A stretch of DNA of 59,445 nucleotides, taken from positions 1 to 59,445 of the IMG/VR virus record IMGVR_UViG_3300025087_000071, one strand, 5' to 3'. This stretch comes from a virus. The notes beneath the pieces are model-generated. The model made no database searches. It was not told the origin of the DNA and worked only from the letters and a program-made list of their open reading frames with translations. A program made the position numbers and the translations under genes. Below, piece by piece: positions 21,183 to 28,595 of the stretch; the first letter of the stretch is position 1; each line of letters opens with the position of its first letter.

Positions 21183-21710
21183 TGGTGGGCCTGCTGGGAC
21201 TCGAACCCAGAACATCTTCACGCTTGGCTATGACAGTTTGGGCAAAGGAATCGAAGATTCTTCTTCCTATCGTCCAACCTATTCCTATTACGATGATCCA
21301 CATCCAATACCAGAGGCTTACCTTTCCATTCTGGCCCCAACCCACACTGCTCACATAGATGGGGGACCCCACTCTCAATCAAAGCCCTTCGCAAATACGC
21401 CGCACCTTGTCTGTCACCAACATCACGTTTAACTAAAATACTTGCCGCTGTTCTCCTTGGCTGTTTCTTTCCTTTGTTCCATGCTCTACCTGTGAAATGA
21501 CTGGTGTCTACCCCAGCCCTCTGCATCCTTCTTCGTATGTGCCCATGGCTACCCCCAGGGAGCAATATACCCAAAAATCTCAACACCCCTGTGATGGAGG
21601 TTGAATTCTCTGCGGCTTCATGAAGTTGATCATCTGAATAGCGTGGCATTCGCTATTCTAACACGAAATTACAGAGAGGCAAGCGCGACTGCCAATTGCG
21701 CCACAGGCCC
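21183..21710 (-). pseudogene. tRNA gene split by an HNH ORF
   Basis: Minus strand 5' half: acceptor GGGCCTG (21710-21704), perfect D-stem GCGC/GCGC with TTGGC loop, then TGCCT and a pyrimidine-rich start of an anticodon loop near 21675. The 3' half has variable ATGTT, T-arm CTGGG-TTCGAGT-CCCAG, acceptor CAGGCCC, A and encoded CCA (ends 21183). The halves match over seven acceptor pairs. Between them lie only the HNH ORF and about 30 bases. The anticodon stem has no intact 3' partner, so the tRNA is probably inactivated. Confidence 0.6.
21218..21649 (-). CDS. HNH endonuclease splitting a tRNA gene
   Basis: 143 residues. An N-terminal helix-turn-helix-like part (YSDDQLHEAAENSTSITGVLRFLG) precedes a linker (GRAWNKGKKQ), then CEQCGLGPEWKGKPLVLDVDHRNRNRLDDRKKNLRFLCPNCHSQ, a complete HNH core with two Cys pairs and D-H...N...N...H. 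It stops right after CHSQA, where relatives usually continue a little, and its last codons overlap the tRNA 3' half. A/T-richer than its neighbours. Confidence 0.85.
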   Translation of the reverse strand: MPRYSDDQLHEAAENSTSITGVLRFLGILLPGGSHGHIRRRMQRAGVDTSHFTGRAWNKGKKQPRRTAASILVKRDVGDRQGAAYLRRALIESGVPHLCEQCGLGPEWKGKPLVLDVDHRNRNRLDDRKKNLRFLCPNCHSQA

Positions 21711-21753
21711 AGCGTTTAGCTGAGTCGGTATCGCAATCGTAAAGGCGCTTGGG

Positions 21754-21826
21754 GGTGACTGGTGAGAGTCGAACTCACGATAAGGGAGTCACAATCCCTT
21801 GGCTTGGCCGCTTGCTGACAGCCACC
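21754..21826 (-). tRNA. tRNA-His (GTG)
   Basis: 73 nt including the extra G(-1) opposite discriminator C73, the His signature. Acceptor GTGGCTG/CAGTCAC, anticodon arm AGGGA-TTGTGAC-TCCCT, T-arm GTGAG-TTCGACT-CTCAC. CCA is not encoded (CCC follows). The D-arm is imperfect. Confidence 0.85.
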
Positions 21827-21875
21827 CCGAAACGTCCTTCGTCCGGTGCGAAGTGGGCGGCAATGTCGGGATTTG

Positions 21876-21948
21876 CGGGGGCGGCTGGACTCGAACCAGC
21901 GACCAACGATGTCAAAGACCGTTGCTCTACCAACTGAGCTACGCCCCT
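21876..21948 (-). tRNA. tRNA-Gln (TTG)
   Basis: 73 nt. Acceptor AGGGGCG/CGCCCCC has an A1-C72 mismatch; a weak 1-72 pair is usual for Gln. Anticodon arm ACGGT-CTTTGAC-ATCGT, T-arm GCTGG-TTCGAGT-CCAGC, discriminator G. CCA not encoded. Confidence 0.87.
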
Positions 21949-21969
21949 TGATCGTCTGTCGTTTTAGGT

Positions 21970-22044
21970 TGGTCAGAGCGGAAAGATTCGAACTTTCGAC
22001 AACCGGCTTCCAAAACCGGGACTCTACCCCTGAGCTACGCTCTG
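21970..22044 (-). tRNA. tRNA-Pro (TGG)
   Basis: 75 nt, CCA encoded. Acceptor CAGAGCG/CGCTCTG, anticodon arm CCGGT-TTTGGAA-GCCGG, T-arm GAAAG-TTCGAAT-CTTTC. First gene of the leftward array; its promoter must lie within 22045-22126, but none is clear. Confidence 0.92.
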
Positions 22045-22124
22045 AGATAACGGGTCGCGGTCGTGGAGAATTGGAATCCATGCGCGAGTAAATCACAAAT
22101 CAGGCCGTACCGCAACCTGCCCCT

Positions 22125-22168
22125 TGCGTCGAGAATTCGACAGGAGTACGCTTGTCGGGTTTTCGACA
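22125..22168 (+). promoter_or_regulatory. promoter with two palindromic operators
   Basis: TTGCGT (22125-22130), 16 bases, TACGCT (22147-22152) is a weak promoter. CGTCG-N6-CGACA (22127-22142) covers its -35 and spacer, and an exact-arm TGTCG-N6-CGACA (22153-22168) follows the -10 directly, centres 26 bp apart. It controls the portal and head gene block. The AGGAGG of the next gene abuts the second palindrome. Confidence 0.55.
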
Positions 22169-22177
22169 GGAGGTCAA

Positions 22178-22591
22178 ATGACAACACCTCAATACAAGCG
22201 TGACCAAGCGCTGTCCAGGATGAAACAAATAGTGGGCCCCGCGCTAAGACCGAGCACCACATCAGGTATCACGTCACGTAGTGACCTTGTTCCTCGCACC
22301 AAAATCAATATGTCGCCGCAATCACTCCCCGCACCGACAGTGAGCGCACAGCGAGTGGAGAAATCCATGCCTCCTGGCCGTCCTGGCGTATTCCGAGTGG
22401 AGAAATCCACACAGCCAAATCCGGGCCCTGGTCCGAGTAATCCCGCTTTGCAAAGGCAAATGGTTGACAGGGCGAGACAGATAACGGCTAAAGCTCCTAT
22501 GCCTCCTAGCCGTCCTGTACCCGTGGCACCGGACGTGCAAATCAGACCACCGAGCCCCGGCCGAGGTGTGGTGAGCAAGCTCAAGCGGTAA
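22178..22591 (+). CDS. proline-rich disordered protein
   Basis: 137 residues from the ATG at 22178 with a perfect AGGAGG. Basic, Pro/Ser/Arg-rich, with an imperfect internal repeat (VEKSMPPGRPGVF / VEKSTQPNPGPGP). It ends GRGVVSKLKR, a C-terminal motif that recurs as GRGVVSKVRR in the small frame overprinted at 46261. Its place before the portal suggests a virion or assembly role; unknown family. Confidence 0.65.
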   Translation: MTTPQYKRDQALSRMKQIVGPALRPSTTSGITSRSDLVPRTKINMSPQSLPAPTVSAQRVEKSMPPGRPGVFRVEKSTQPNPGPGPSNPALQRQMVDRARQITAKAPMPPSRPVPVAPDVQIRPPSPGRGVVSKLKR

Positions 22592-22614
22592 CGATCACCG
22601 TTTCAGGAGAGGGC

Positions 22615-25170
22615 ATGAACGGAAACGGACCTCACCCGTTCGATCCGAGCCACGAACGCACACCCGGGGCAATCCCGGCGGGAGCTATTGTTGACCTCAC
22701 GATGCCGATGCCCCAAGGCGACGAGGCGCGCATCACGCAGTCGGGCGAGGATGTCATCGTCGATTTCGCCCCGGACAAGCAGGACCTTCCGTTCAACGCC
22801 GAGGACGCCAAGGAACATGGCGCCAACCTCGCGCGCTTCATCACCGACACCGAAAAAGCTCGCATCGCCCAGGACGTGATCCGATGGGTTGATGCCGACG
22901 TTGAGGCCCGCCAACCGTGGGTAGACAAACTTGCCGATGGCTTGGTCCTCCTGGGGGTGGTCAAGGACGCCTCGGACCTGGGTCCGCTTGGAGCTGCCGA
23001 GAAAGTCACCCACCCGCTGCTCGCCGAAGCGGCGATTCAGTACCAGTCGCGCGCCATCACCGAACTGTTCCCCTCCGGCGGGCCGGCAAAATGGGAAGTG
23101 CTCGGGGATGTGACCGAGGAGAAGGAAGACTCAGCCGACCGGCTGGCGAACTTCCTCAATTTCACCCTCACGATTCAAGACAAGTCCTACTACAACGAAT
23201 TCGACCGCATGCTATTCGTGCAGTCCTACGAGGGCAGTCAGTTCAAGAAGATTTCCTACGATCCGCTAGTCGGAACTCCGGTTTCTCGCTGGGTGCGGGG
23301 ACAGCACTTTATTGTGCCCTACGGCGCGGCAAGCCTTCAGTCGGCCCCGCGCTACACCCACGAGCAGAAGATCGAGCACAACGACGTTCTGAAGCTACAA
23401 GACATCGGCTTCTACACCGACGATGTTCTGGGTGAACCAACAGGGACCGCACCGAGCGATTACAACACCATCAAGGAAAAGAAAGACGAAGCCGAGGGCA
23501 TGACGCCTTCCATCCTGCTCGGAGAAATGCAGCCGCACATCTTCCTGGAGATGCACGCCAACTGGGATCTGGCAGGATTCGAGCACGTCAACGACAAGAA
23601 GAAGAAAACCGGGATAGCACTCCCCTACATCGCCCACGTCGAGCGCGACAGCCAGAAGCTCCTTGGGCTGTACCGAAACTGGAAGGAAGATGATTCACTG
23701 CAAAGAAAACGGGTCTGGTTCGTCCACTACCCATTTATCCCGGGCGACGGCTTCTACTCCTACGGCTACGTGCACCTGGCCTCGGGAATCGCCAGAGCCT
23801 CGACCTTCGCCCTCCGTGTTCTCCTGATGGGGTCCGCTTTTGCCTCGATGGCCGGCGGGTTCAAGACGAAGAGCGCGCGCACCACGGGAAATATCACCCT
23901 TCAGGCCGGCGTGTTTCAGGACACCGACATGGAGTTCGAAGAACTGTCGAAGATGTTCTACTCGCCGAACTTCAAGGAACCCAGTCAGGCCCTGTTTCAG
24001 ACCTTGGGGCTGCTCGTTGAGGGCGGCCAAAGGCTTTTCTCTACGCAGGACGCTATGGTTGGGGACGCCTCGAACACCGGACCCGTAGGAACCACGGTCG
24101 CTTTGATCGAGGAAGGCAAGAAGGTCTTTTCCGCAGTGCACAAGCGGGGGCACGCGGCTCTCGGGGAAGAACTCCAGATCCTCCGCGACGTGTGGAAGGA
24201 ATACATCCCGGAAGGCGGATACCCCTACGACATCCCGGGCGAGTCCAGGGAAGTCATGGCCGAGGACTTCGCCGACTACGCCAACATCGTTCCGGTCTCG
24301 GACCCGAACATCTTCAGCTCGACGCAGCGAATCGCCCTGGCGCAGTCAGTAGGGCAGATGGCGATCGCAAACCCCGCCATGGACCGCCGGGAAGCCGACA
24401 GCATGATGCTGAGAGCCCTTCGCATACCGCAGGAGCAAATCAACCAGCTCCTGCCGGACCCCAAGGACATCAAGCGGGCGGACCCGGTCACGGAAAACGC
24501 CCTCATCATGGCCGGCCGTCCGGTAAAGGTTTTCGTCGATCAGGATCACGGCTCCCATTACCAAGTCCACCAGACTCAGCTCCAGGCCATGCAGGCCCAA
24601 GCCCCTCAGAACCCGCTCATCGCAGAACGCATTCCAGTCCTGATGGCCCATGTTGCGGAGCACCAAGCCTACGGGGAAAGGCTTGGAATGATGAAAATGC
24701 TCGGAATCGAGCTGCCGCCGATGGACTTGGACGCCGACGAGCAGGAAATGCCGGGCATTCCGCCCGAACTGGACGCCATGATTTCCCAAAGAGCCGCGAT
24801 TGCAGTCTCCAAGATGCCGCGGCCACCCCAACCACAGGATCTGGCGGCCCAGGCCGACGACCTGAAGAAGCGCGAGGACGCGCTGGCCGCCGAGCAGGAG
24901 AAGCTCGCCAAGGCCCGCGAAGGTATAGCCGGGGAGCAGAACAACCTCATCACGCTGCGCGCTCAGGCTGAGAAAGAGTCGATGCGGGCGAAGTACGAGC
25001 AGGATCTGGCCGACAAGGATGCCGAGATCCGGGCCCTGAAGCTCCAAGGCGACATCGAAAAGCGAGTGAACACCGCCGTCGACCGGGTTGAAAAAGCTCT
25101 CACCGACATGAAGAACGCCGCGCTGAAGGCGTCCGAAGCGTCATCCTCTCAAGGAGCGGCTTCCAAATGA
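22615..25170 (+). CDS. portal protein (head-tail connector)
   Basis: 851 residues, long for a podovirus portal. The region of about residues 80-640 has typical portal features: ADVEARQPWVDKLADGLVLLG, QYQSRAITELFP, WVRGQHFIVPYGA, HANWDLAGFEHV and the tunnel-like FALRVLLMGSAFASMAGGF. The C-terminal 120 residues are a coiled coil (DDLKKREDALAAEQEKL...). Forms the dodecameric ring through which TerL pumps DNA. Confidence 0.85.
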   Translation: MNGNGPHPFDPSHERTPGAIPAGAIVDLTMPMPQGDEARITQSGEDVIVDFAPDKQDLPFNAEDAKEHGANLARFITDTEKARIAQDVIRWVDADVEARQPWVDKLADGLVLLGVVKDASDLGPLGAAEKVTHPLLAEAAIQYQSRAITELFPSGGPAKWEVLGDVTEEKEDSADRLANFLNFTLTIQDKSYYNEFDRMLFVQSYEGSQFKKISYDPLVGTPVSRWVRGQHFIVPYGAASLQSAPRYTHEQKIEHNDVLKLQDIGFYTDDVLGEPTGTAPSDYNTIKEKKDEAEGMTPSILLGEMQPHIFLEMHANWDLAGFEHVNDKKKKTGIALPYIAHVERDSQKLLGLYRNWKEDDSLQRKRVWFVHYPFIPGDGFYSYGYVHLASGIARASTFALRVLLMGSAFASMAGGFKTKSARTTGNITLQAGVFQDTDMEFEELSKMFYSPNFKEPSQALFQTLGLLVEGGQRLFSTQDAMVGDASNTGPVGTTVALIEEGKKVFSAVHKRGHAALGEELQILRDVWKEYIPEGGYPYDIPGESREVMAEDFADYANIVPVSDPNIFSSTQRIALAQSVGQMAIANPAMDRREADSMMLRALRIPQEQINQLLPDPKDIKRADPVTENALIMAGRPVKVFVDQDHGSHYQVHQTQLQAMQAQAPQNPLIAERIPVLMAHVAEHQAYGERLGMMKMLGIELPPMDLDADEQEMPGIPPELDAMISQRAAIAVSKMPRPPQPQDLAAQADDLKKREDALAAEQEKLAKAREGIAGEQNNLITLRAQAEKESMRAKYEQDLADKDAEIRALKLQGDIEKRVNTAVDRVEKALTDMKNAALKASEASSSQGAASK

Positions 25171-25367
25171 ATACCGTCACGACCTACGCTTTGCCGAAGC
25201 TCCTTGCGATCGCGGTGGCTGCCGCGCTCAACCGCGAATTGCCGCGCATCGTAGTCCTGGTCAAGCACCTGAGCGAGCGAGGCAGGGTCATGGAAGAACA
25301 GCTTGGCTCGGTTTCGATTCCGTACTTCAACGCCATGATGGCAGAGGCTGCGCATGCTCGCCGATAA
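25167..25367 (+). CDS. hypothetical protein, 66 aa
   Basis: MNTVTTYALPKLLAIAVAAALNRELPRIVVLVKHL... overlaps the portal stop by ATGA. The first half is hydrophobic and could be a weak membrane or amphipathic helix. Unknown. Confidence 0.6.
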   Translation: MNTVTTYALPKLLAIAVAAALNRELPRIVVLVKHLSERGRVMEEQLGSVSIPYFNAMMAEAAHARR

Positions 25368-25533
25368 ACAGGTCAAGGACATCGGCTTCAAGATTGCCGA
25401 CTTGGAGAAGATGATTCTCTCCGGCACCTTGGAGCCCGAGAAGTACAAGGCCAAGTGTGCCGAGCGCAGGGCGTATCTGGATGCCATCGAGATCATCAAG
25501 ACCATTTCCGGCGACGAGGAGGACGACAAGTGA
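25354..25533 (+). CDS. small helical protein, 59 aa
   Basis: MLADKQVKDIGFKIADLEKM... overlaps the end of the 25167 gene and its own stop overlaps the GTG of the next (GTGA). Predicted two-helix hairpin with an acidic tail (SGDEEDDK). Position between portal and scaffold suggests a minor head factor. Confidence 0.6.
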   Translation: MLADKQVKDIGFKIADLEKMILSGTLEPEKYKAKCAERRAYLDAIEIIKTISGDEEDDK

Positions 25534-26081
25534 GCGTGAGCGCACGAGAAAAGAATCAGGCAATCGAGGTACTGGACGATGTGCTGAAGACCATGGACGA
25601 CCCGAACTTGGGCATGAAAGTGCAGGACGATCCCTACTATGGCGTCGATTACGAGGAAGACCTGTACGACGCCTTCGATCAGACGGTGCCGCCCGGCGCC
25701 CCGCATCCCTCGATCTGGCGCATCCTGGTCGCGCCGTGCATTCCGAGGACGATGAGCAAAGGCGGGATCGAACTGCCTCACGCGGTCCGCGAGGCCGAGG
25801 AGCACCTGAACTATTTGGGGCGCGTCGTGCACATCGGTCCGCTCGCCGGCCGCTCGCCGAAGTTTCACATCATCACCAACCGCTTGCTCTACTGGCTCAC
25901 CGCAGGCGCTTTCGGCTGGGTATCGGCCTGGGACTACAAGGTCGGCGACCTGATTCTATTCGGACGCTACAACGGACAGAAGATTTTCTTCAAGGGGGCA
26001 AGACTCGTCATGATGAATGACGACGAAGTCATCGGCCGCGCCGATTCGCCCAAGGGATTCAAGATTTACGCCGCAGGATAA
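25530..26081 (+). CDS. GroES-like co-chaperonin
   Basis: 183 residues, GTG start. The core WRILVAPCIPRTMSKGGIELP, YLGRVVHIGPLAG and VGDLILFGRYNGQKIFFKG...LVMMNDDEVIGRA follows the GroES barrel with a mobile-loop-like region. It is longer than host GroES (about 97 aa) by an acidic N-terminal extension. Next to the scaffold and capsid genes, it probably redirects GroEL to fold the capsid protein. Confidence 0.75.
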   Translation: MSVSAREKNQAIEVLDDVLKTMDDPNLGMKVQDDPYYGVDYEEDLYDAFDQTVPPGAPHPSIWRILVAPCIPRTMSKGGIELPHAVREAEEHLNYLGRVVHIGPLAGRSPKFHIITNRLLYWLTAGAFGWVSAWDYKVGDLILFGRYNGQKIFFKGARLVMMNDDEVIGRADSPKGFKIYAAG

Positions 26082-26098
26082 CCCGCAAGGAGATCACC

Positions 26099-26254
26099 AT
26101 GATGAACCGAAGCCAGATGAAGAAGGAAATGCAGGGCGGGAAGAAAACGAAAGGCGGTGCCGGATCGGGCGGCCCGCTGTGCAAACCCGGCCACGCGGCC
26201 AAGAATGTGAACGTGCACAAGAAGATGGCAATGGGCGCTAAAGGCAGCAAGTAG
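26099..26254 (+). CDS. small Lys/Gly-rich basic protein
   Basis: 51 residues, MMNRSQMKKEMQGGKK..., AAGGAG SD. Very basic and low in hydrophobics, with one Cys. Probably binds nucleic acid or packs in the virion. Unknown. Confidence 0.6.
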   Translation: MMNRSQMKKEMQGGKKTKGGAGSGGPLCKPGHAAKNVNVHKKMAMGAKGSK

Positions 26255-26294
26255 GTCCGAAACAAACACGCCCTCGGGCGGAGAAAGGAGAAGC

Positions 26295-27326
26295 ATGGCA
26301 ACGAAAACAGACGTGATTGACGAATTGATGCCGGACCCGGAAGAAGCTGGCGGCACGCAGGACGATCTTGAAATCGAGATCGCCGAGGGGGACGAAGGCG
26401 GCGGAGTCCGAGTCCCGGACGAGGAAGGTGCCGAGGCCGGCGCCGAAGACGAGGGGGCCCGGCTCGCCGAGGAAGAAGGCGAGGAACTGAGCGCCGAGGA
26501 CAAGAAGTATTCGAAGAACGTCCAGGACCGCATCAAGCGCGAGCAGCGCCTGAGACGCAGGCAGGTCGAAACCGAACGCCAGGCCCGGGAAGCCTCTGAC
26601 GCGCGCGCGGTCGAGGCCAATGCGCGCGCCGCCGAGGCCGAAAGGCAGACCGTCGAGGCCCGGCTTCTCACCACCAGCGTGATGGTGCGCAGTTTGAAGT
26701 CGGAAATCGGTTCCTTGACCGAGAAAATCACCGTGGCCAAGGAAGGCGGCAAGACCGAGGACGAGGTCAAGCTTCAACAGCAATTGAACGACGCCCAAGC
26801 CAACCTTCGGGAAGCGGAAACCAATCACGGCAGGCTCGAGGAGATCAAGAAAAACCCTCCAAAATCAGTCCCGGCGGCCGAAAACCCGTATTCGAGGGAC
26901 TGGCTTGGCGGAAATAACTGGTTCAACGACCCGGAATTCAGCGGTGACGCAGCCAAAGCGCGTGAAATCGACGCCAAAATGATGAAGGAGGGGAAATTCA
27001 GCCCTCGGACAGCCGAATACTTCAAGGAATTGGACAAGCGGCTCCACGACGAGCTGCCGAGGCTGCGGACCAAGGTCAAAACGGCTGGATTGATCGCGAC
27101 ATTCGCCGGCGCAAAGCCCCAGCCTGACACGCGGCGCGGTGACGCCAGACCATCCGCGGCCCTGCCGGCGCAACCACGCCAATCCAGTGCTGAGGCGCCA
27201 AAATCCAAGACCAAAGTCGTGCTCACCGCCGCGGATCTGGAGAACATGCGCAATTTCAAGATGGATCCGACCAATCCGAAACACCTGCAGCGGTACGCGC
27301 GGGAAAAAATTGCCCAAGGAGACTGA
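26295..27326 (+). CDS. scaffolding protein
   Basis: 343 residues. A very acidic N-terminus (about residues 10-70) is followed by a long Arg/Glu/Ala coiled coil (about 70-180), then a region with RDWLGGNNWFNDPEFSGDAAKAREIDAKMM and a short C-terminal helical domain (TAADLENMRNFKMDPTNP). This composition and its place before the coat gene are those of phage scaffolds, which direct procapsid assembly and leave before maturation. Confidence 0.75.
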   Translation: MATKTDVIDELMPDPEEAGGTQDDLEIEIAEGDEGGGVRVPDEEGAEAGAEDEGARLAEEEGEELSAEDKKYSKNVQDRIKREQRLRRRQVETERQAREASDARAVEANARAAEAERQTVEARLLTTSVMVRSLKSEIGSLTEKITVAKEGGKTEDEVKLQQQLNDAQANLREAETNHGRLEEIKKNPPKSVPAAENPYSRDWLGGNNWFNDPEFSGDAAKAREIDAKMMKEGKFSPRTAEYFKELDKRLHDELPRLRTKVKTAGLIATFAGAKPQPDTRRGDARPSAALPAQPRQSSAEAPKSKTKVVLTAADLENMRNFKMDPTNPKHLQRYAREKIAQGD

Positions 27327-27327
27327 C

Positions 27328-27840
27328 ATGGTAAAAACGACAAGTGCCGAACGCTCGGTGCACGCTTCCAGAGAGGAAGAAATGCGCGAGGAAACCGTCC
27401 ATGACGAGGAAGAGGTTGTCTGGGAGCAGAATCTTGCCTTACAGGCCCCGGCGCCGAGGAAAGGCTTCCGCCAGCGCTTCATCCGGGTCATGCTCCAAGG
27501 CAAGGACGATCATACGAACATCTCCAAGAAGCTGCGTGACGGCTGGAAGCCAAGGGAAGTCGCCACTTTGCCCAAAAACTATGACGTCCCAATCATCGAA
27601 TCCGGGAGGTTCAGCGGTTTCATCGGCATCCAAGGTGGAGTCCTGATGGAAATGCCGGAAAAACGCGCGCAAGCCAGAGAGAAGTTCTACGCCAAATTGA
27701 CGCGCGGTCGGACCCAGGCTTTGGACTCCCAACTGCAGCAGGTCGGACGGGTAGCCGGGGGTCGTGGGTTCGGCCCGATCGAGGCGGACAAGAAATCCGT
27801 CCCGGTGCGTGAAGTAAGGGTTGCCCCGGACGAGGAATAA
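27328..27840 (+). CDS. hypothetical virion-assembly protein
   Basis: 170 residues from the ATG at 27328, just after the scaffold stop. An acidic coiled N-terminus (REEEMREETVHDEEE) precedes a basic central part. No family recognised; it lies in the scaffold-capsid cassette. Confidence 0.6.
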   Translation: MVKTTSAERSVHASREEEMREETVHDEEEVVWEQNLALQAPAPRKGFRQRFIRVMLQGKDDHTNISKKLRDGWKPREVATLPKNYDVPIIESGRFSGFIGIQGGVLMEMPEKRAQAREKFYAKLTRGRTQALDSQLQQVGRVAGGRGFGPIEADKKSVPVREVRVAPDEE

Positions 27841-27844
27841 TAAG

Positions 27845-27897
27845 TTGACTTTCTGGTTTTTGTAGCCGATAGTACTAATACTGTCGAGATTCCGACA
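27845..27897 (+). promoter_or_regulatory. capsid-operon promoter with operator
   Basis: TTGACT (27845-27850), 17 bases, GATAGT (27868-27873), then an exact TGTCG-N6-CGACA palindrome (27882-27897) starting at about the expected transcription start. Same layout as the terS promoter. It gives the capsid genes their own regulated start. Confidence 0.6.
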
Positions 27898-27957
27898 CAT
27901 CACCGCGGCCGGGTGGCGCGCGGGCGGACCTTCGGGTCACGCGCAGCACGAGTCTAG

Positions 27958-28001
27958 CCGGAACTTCCGGTCAGTCTGCGCTCAATCTTTGAGCAACGCA
28001 G
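27958..28001 (+). promoter_or_regulatory. structured 5' leader before the capsid genes
   Basis: Two inverted repeats: CCGGAA/TTCCGG (27958-27970), and a bulged hairpin 27976-28001 made of CTGCG/CGCAG and CTCAA/TTGAG. It lies in a leader of about 140 bases ending at a GGAGG SD. Could stabilise the abundant capsid mRNA or tune translation. Confidence 0.45.
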
Positions 28002-28022
28002 TTCTGAAATCGGAGGTTTGCA

Positions 28023-28586
28023 ATGGCAAACGCTGATGCCTATATGGGCTTCCAGCCCATGGGGCACGTCTACAACTCTCGAATCTCCACCAGGAAGTTC
28101 GAGATTGCTTCCGGCTACGCGGTGAATATTTTCACCGGCGACACCGTAGTCCTCACCACCGGCAAGCTCGCTATCGGAGCGGTCAATTCCGCTGTACTGC
28201 TCGGCGTCTTCGCCGGCTGTCAGTTTCTCGATGCTTCCGGTGTTCCCGGGGCACGTTTCTCCCCCTACTGGCCTGCCAGCACGGTAACAACCGGCGCGGT
28301 AGCGGCCATCGCTCATGTCTGGTGCGATCCCGGCATCATCTATCGCTGCCAAAGCGATACGACCACGGCCTACGTCGATGCCACGCACCTGATGACCTAC
28401 GCCGACTGCATCCTGACGCACGCTGGTTCGACCCTGACCGGGATCTCCGGCATGGAGTTGGATCTGGCCGCGGAAAGCGATGCGCAATTCCAAGTCCTCG
28501 GTCTGATCGACGAGCCCGGTAACGCCGTGGGCGTGAATGCGAAGCTTGCTGTTCGCCTTCGCAAATCCATGTTTGCAACCAATTAG
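28023..28586 (+). CDS. head decoration or minor capsid protein
   Basis: 187 residues. Beta-rich, starting MANADAYMGFQPMGHVYNSRIS; the GFQPMGH opening and a later barrel-like part resemble small structural proteins encoded just upstream of the coat protein in several podovirus groups. Probably a cement or decoration protein. The coat gene follows after 9 bases. Confidence 0.65.
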   Translation: MANADAYMGFQPMGHVYNSRISTRKFEIASGYAVNIFTGDTVVLTTGKLAIGAVNSAVLLGVFAGCQFLDASGVPGARFSPYWPASTVTTGAVAAIAHVWCDPGIIYRCQSDTTTAYVDATHLMTYADCILTHAGSTLTGISGMELDLAAESDAQFQVLGLIDEPGNAVGVNAKLAVRLRKSMFATN

Positions 28587-28595
28587 GAGGCGATC

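Noticed and set aside
20668-21432. Plus-strand proteins with repeated G-I-R-T-L or N-R-T-D blocks
   Set aside because: These are antisense translations of tRNA T-arms and acceptor stems in the minus-strand tRNA array.
19704-21710. Group I introns carrying HNH genes in two tRNA genes
   Set aside because: Non-ORF sequence between the tRNA halves is only about 30-55 bases, too little for a group I core, and the anticodon stems cannot be restored by joining. Insertion or decay fits better.
24192-24971. 259-residue frame over the portal C-terminus
   Set aside because: Gly/Arg/His-rich shadow of the portal coding sequence, without SD or recognisable motif.
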